Below are positions 61,118 to 64,000 of a DNA stretch of 64,000 bases, one piece after another. Made by a program: the position numbers and the translations under genes. Each line of letters opens with the position of its first letter. The first letter of the stretch is position 1. The DNA comes from Roseomonas sp. KE2513 (GTDB lineage: Bacteria > Pseudomonadota > Alphaproteobacteria > Acetobacterales > Acetobacteraceae), in NCBI RefSeq assembly GCF_016107305.1, contig NZ_RCVR01000005.1, forward strand, positions 62,001-126,000, given 5' to 3'. The notes below the pieces were generated by a model. That model saw nothing but the letters and a program-made list of their open reading frames with translations. It was not told the origin of the DNA and searched no databases.

Positions 61118-62053
61118 ATGCGCCTCGACGGTCCTGAGAGCGACAATGTCGAGGATCGCCGCGGCCAGGGCGGTGGGTTCGGCGGCGGGTTCGGTGGCTT
61201 CGGTGGAGGCGGCCGCCGAGGCGGCGGCATCGCCGTCGGCGGGATCGGCGGCGTGGTGCTCCTCGTCGTTGCCCTCCTCCTCGGCGTGGACCCCTCCACC
61301 ATCCTCGGCGGCGACCCGGGCCCCGCGCCGGCTCCGCAGGAACGCCGCTACGATCCTGGCCAGGACCGCCAGTTCGCACCGGGCCGCCAGGCCGGGAACG
61401 AGCGCCAGCCGGCGGAACGCGGCAGCGAGGATGCCGGCCGCCGCTTCATCGGCCAGGTTCTCGGCGAGACCGAGCGCGTTTGGGGCCGCCAGTTCGAGCA
61501 GATGGGCCGCCGCTACGAGGAGCCGGTCCTCGTCCTCTTCTCCGGCGCCACCCATTCAGGCTGCGGAGCCGCCCAGGCCCAGACCGGCCCCTTCTACTGC
61601 CCTGAGGACCGCCGCGTTTACATCGACCTCGAGTTCATGGCGAAGCTACAGCGCCAGCTCGGCGCCACCGGCGACTTCGCGGCCGCCTATATCGTGGCCC
61701 ACGAGGTCGGCCACCACGTCCAGAACCTCCTGGGCATCCTTCCCCGCGTGCAGCAGGCCCAGGCCCGCGCCGACGGTGTGGAGCGCAACCAGCTTCAGGT
61801 TCGCGTCGAACTCCAGGCCGACTGCTTCGCCGGCGTCTGGGCCAACCAGGCAAACCGCGCCAACAGGATCCTTGAGGAAGGCGACATCGAGCAGGGCATC
61901 AACGCCGCCGCCGCCGTCGGCGACGACCGCGTGACCGGCGGCCGTATCGCCCCGGAAAGCTTCACCCACGGCAGCTCCCAGCAGCGCGCCCGCTGGTTCC
62001 GCCGCGGCCTGCAGAGCGGCGACATCCGTCAGTGCGACACCTTCCAGGGCTGA
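61118..62053 (+). CDS. Neutral zinc metallopeptidase (YpfJ family)
   Basis: A 311-residue membrane-anchored protease. The N-terminus is Gly-rich (GGGFGGGFGGFGGGGRRGGG) and followed by one membrane helix (GGIGGVVLLVVALLLGV, about 41-57). The catalytic motif HEVGHH at 195-200 (His195, Glu196, His199) is within YIVAHEVGHHVQNLLG. Family-specific parts include ATHSGCGAAQAQTGPFYCPEDRRVYID, VRVELQADCFAGVWA and the end DIRQCDTF. ATG 61118. The physiological substrate of this family is not known. Confidence 0.94.
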   Translation: MRLDGPESDNVEDRRGQGGGFGGGFGGFGGGGRRGGGIAVGGIGGVVLLVVALLLGVDPSTILGGDPGPAPAPQERRYDPGQDRQFAPGRQAGNERQPAERGSEDAGRRFIGQVLGETERVWGRQFEQMGRRYEEPVLVLFSGATHSGCGAAQAQTGPFYCPEDRRVYIDLEFMAKLQRQLGATGDFAAAYIVAHEVGHHVQNLLGILPRVQQAQARADGVERNQLQVRVELQADCFAGVWANQANRANRILEEGDIEQGINAAAAVGDDRVTGGRIAPESFTHGSSQQRARWFRRGLQSGDIRQCDTFQG

Positions 62054-62103
62054 GTTTGGACGGGGCAGGGTAGGGGCCACTGCCCCGTCGGCCGCGAAGA
62101 CAC

Positions 62104-62135
62104 GAAGGGCGCGCGGACCTCTCCGCGCGCCCTTC
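62104..62135. terminator. Bidirectional terminator between metallopeptidase and PHA depolymerase genes
   Basis: A perfect 14-bp stem (62104-62117 with 62122-62135) and CCTC loop in the 109-bp gap between convergent genes. A second inverted repeat, ACGGGGCA/TGCCCCGT (62060-62067 and 62081-62088), precedes it. No long T-run, but stem strength and position fit. Confidence 0.7.
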
Positions 62136-62162
62136 ATCATGTCAGCCTACAGGCAGCTGGCC

Positions 62163-63401
62163 TCAGCTATTCGCCTCGATCATCGCGCGAACCTTTGGAT
62201 AAACCTCGTTCGCCCAGCGCTTGCCCGCGAACACCCCGTAATGCCCCACCCCCGTCTGCAAGTGGTACTGGCGCTTTGCCAGCGGGATGTTCGGGCAGAG
62301 GTCCAGCGCCGCCATGGTCTGCCCGATGGCGCAGATGTCGTCCCGCTCGCCCTCCACGGCCAGCAGCGCCGTCCGCCGGATCGCCTCCGGCCGCACCGGG
62401 CGCCCGCGATAGGTCAACTCGCCCCGAGGCAGGTCGTGGTCCTGGAAGATCCGCTTCACCGTCTGGATGAAGTACTCCGCCGGAAGGTCCATCACGGCGA
62501 AATACTCGTCGTAGAAGCGCCGGTGCGCCGCCTGCGCTTCGGTGTTCCCCGCTACAATGTTCGCGAACTGGTTCCGGTGCGCCCGGACATGCCGCTGCAG
62601 GTTCATCGACATGAAGGCCTGCAATTGCACCGCGCCGGGATAGACCTCCCGCCCGGCACCGGCATAGCGCATCGGCACCTTGTCGATGAGGTTCCGCTCG
62701 AACCACTCGATCGGCTTCGACTGCGCGAGTTCGTTCACCTGAGTCGGGCTGATCCGCGTGTCCACGGGGCCGGCCATCAACGTCATCGTGGCCGGCGTCG
62801 CCCGGTTCCGGTCCTCGGACATCACGGAGACGGCGGCCAGCGTCGCGGGCACCGGCTGGCACACCGCCACCACATGGCTCCCCGGCCCCAGCACTTCCAG
62901 GAACCGGATCACATGCGCCGTGAAGTCGTCGAAGCCGAATTCCCCGGCCGAGACCGGCACGTCCCGCGCATTCGTCCAGTCCGTGATGTACACGTCATGG
63001 TCCGGCAGCAGCACCTCGACCGTCCCGCGCAGCAGGGTGGAGAAGTGCCCGGACATCGGCGCCACCACCAGCACCCTCGGCTGCTGGACGGAGGTATCCT
63101 TCGCGAAACGCAATAAGGTGCCGAATGGCGTTTCCAGCACCGGCTCCTCGGTCACCTCCACCTCGCGGTTGCCCACGCGCACGGTGGTGAAGTCGTAGCC
63201 CGGCCGCGTATGCGTCGTCCTCGCATTCGCCACGAAGTCGAGCGCCGCGCTCGTCCGCCGGATGAAGGGGGCCGCCAGCGGCATCGCCGCCGCCACCGGT
63301 TCCATTTCCTTGAGGACCCGCCCGGCGCTCTCCGCGAACATCCGAAATGGGAATTGGAAGTCCTGCTGCGCCTGCCAGAGCTGGTAGATCATCGAGGACA
63401 T
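62163..63401 (-). CDS. phaZ: Intracellular polyhydroxyalkanoate depolymerase
   Basis: Mobilises stored PHB. 412 residues from ATG 63401 (MSSMIYQLWQAQQDF); the frame extends upstream to 63497 as non-family sequence. The catalytic Cys181 lies in VVAVCQPVPATL, as in Cys-type PhaZ enzymes. Other markers: LVVAPMSGHFSTLLRGTVE, DVYITDWTNARDVPV and the C-terminal TGVGHYGVFAGKRW with the likely His. It implies that the organism stores PHA. Confidence 0.93.
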   Translation of the reverse strand: MSSMIYQLWQAQQDFQFPFRMFAESAGRVLKEMEPVAAAMPLAAPFIRRTSAALDFVANARTTHTRPGYDFTTVRVGNREVEVTEEPVLETPFGTLLRFAKDTSVQQPRVLVVAPMSGHFSTLLRGTVEVLLPDHDVYITDWTNARDVPVSAGEFGFDDFTAHVIRFLEVLGPGSHVVAVCQPVPATLAAVSVMSEDRNRATPATMTLMAGPVDTRISPTQVNELAQSKPIEWFERNLIDKVPMRYAGAGREVYPGAVQLQAFMSMNLQRHVRAHRNQFANIVAGNTEAQAAHRRFYDEYFAVMDLPAEYFIQTVKRIFQDHDLPRGELTYRGRPVRPEAIRRTALLAVEGERDDICAIGQTMAALDLCPNIPLAKRQYHLQTGVGHYGVFAGKRWANEVYPKVRAMIEANS

Positions 63402-63688
63402 GTCTGGTCGATAGGTCGCATGACGGGGGAACGGCCCACCAAGGTAGGAGGTTTGATCACAGTCGTTAATGTGAGGATCTTCGCCCGTCCGGGTCAACGG
63501 CTTGTAAAAACTAACAGGCGCTGTTTGATTGCATTCCGTTCATTTATGGCCGCTCCGATCCCGCGCTCAAACTCTGACGTCCTATCCACCGCCACCCACC
63601 TCACGAGCACGACAACAGGCGGGGTTCCGGCCTAACCTTCCCGATGAGGCCGCCCGGCAAATCGCCGGCCGCCGCTGAGGAGCGAGAG

Positions 63689-64000
63689 ATGGAACAGGCC
63701 AGGCTCATCATCAGCAGCCGCAACTACTCCTCCTGGTCGCTGCGCGGCTTCCTCCTCTGCCGCCTCGCCGGCCTCGACTTCACCATCGAGTCCGTCGACG
63801 TGAACGACCCCGCGGCCCGCGCCGAGCTCCTCCTCCGCGCTTCCTCCATCCGTATCCCCTGCCTGCTGCACGAGGGTCTGCGGATCTGGGACACCACCGC
63901 CATCGCCAGCTACCTGAACGAGAGGTTCCCCGAAGCCGGCATGTTCCCCGCCGACCGCGCCGCCCGCGCCCGCTGCCGCTCGATCTCCGGCGAGATGCAT
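63689..64000 (+). CDS. Glutathione S-transferase family protein, 3'-truncated by window edge
   Basis: The first 104 codons of a GST, starting at ATG 63689 with GAGGAGCGAGAG upstream. The protein begins MEQARLIISSRNYSSWSLRG, a common start of one bacterial GST group, then IRIPCLLHEGLRIWDTTAIASYLNERFPEAG, the glutathione-binding segment. The reading frame is open to the last base, so the helical C-terminal domain is outside the window. Confidence 0.85.
   Translation, partial: MEQARLIISSRNYSSWSLRGFLLCRLAGLDFTIESVDVNDPAARAELLLRASSIRIPCLLHEGLRIWDTTAIASYLNERFPEAGMFPADRAARARCRSISGEMH

Overview
The window is one contiguous stretch of a very GC-rich (about 70% by eye) alphaproteobacterial chromosome, most likely Acetobacteraceae (Roseomonas-like). 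This rests on the gene neighbourhoods ffh-rpsP-rimM-trmD-rplS-leuCDB and rnd-lptC-lptA-lptB-rpoN-hpf, an Hsp20-DUF1150 pair, a DUF1622 protein, an NDUFA9-like protein, an intracellular PHA depolymerase and a Bug/TctC-type binding protein. No rRNA, CRISPR array, transposase, integrase or phage gene was seen. Two tRNA genes are present: Arg-ACG and Leu-CAG.

Layout. (1) 1-13124 (+): a tightly packed, translationally coupled catabolic operon that begins before the window. It encodes an SsuABC/TauABC-like importer, two SDRs, an alpha/beta hydrolase, an IclR regulator, a two-domain extradiol (VOC) dioxygenase, a ThDP decarboxylase-like enzyme, an aldehyde dehydrogenase, a flavin/2Fe-2S reductase, two small unknown proteins, a Rieske oxygenase, a RidA-like protein and another unknown. 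Together they look like uptake, ring oxidation, meta-cleavage and side-chain processing of an aromatic compound that I cannot identify. (2) 13532-20340 (+): housekeeping run ffh, rpsP, rimM, trmD, rplS, then leuC, leuD, leuB. (3) 20442-22970: tRNA-Arg, a hydrolase-TPR fusion, an orphan gene and an AT-rich stretch; possibly a small island. (4) 22996-30734: gltA and miscellaneous metabolic genes on both strands, including a binding-protein gene behind a textbook sigma-54 promoter. (5) 30909-33492: molybdenum-cofactor genes mobB-moeA (+) and mobA (-). (6) 33479-39149: gabT with a small membrane-protein gene, divergent from a ThDP enzyme, an aldehyde dehydrogenase and a class II aldolase. (7) 39146-41838 (-): DUF1622, truA, fmt, def. 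(8) 42056-48508: Hsp20/DUF1150 (+), then the rnd-lptCAB-rpoN-hpf run (-). (9) 48622-64000: tRNA-Leu, NDUFA9-like protein, glutamate synthase gltD-gltB, a GST, an MHYT-PAS-GGDEF-EAL protein, a TPR protein, an SDR-like protein, a zinc metallopeptidase, PHA depolymerase and the start of another GST.

Most interesting signals: the uncharacterised catabolic operon with its unknown small proteins; a roughly 215-bp intergenic repeat carrying several hairpins, present at 13122-13340 and 32654-32865; a consensus sigma-54 promoter at 26761; an att-like 10-bp direct repeat linking the tRNA-Arg gene to the AT-rich stretch; and a 24-bp tandem repeat inside a small membrane-protein gene.
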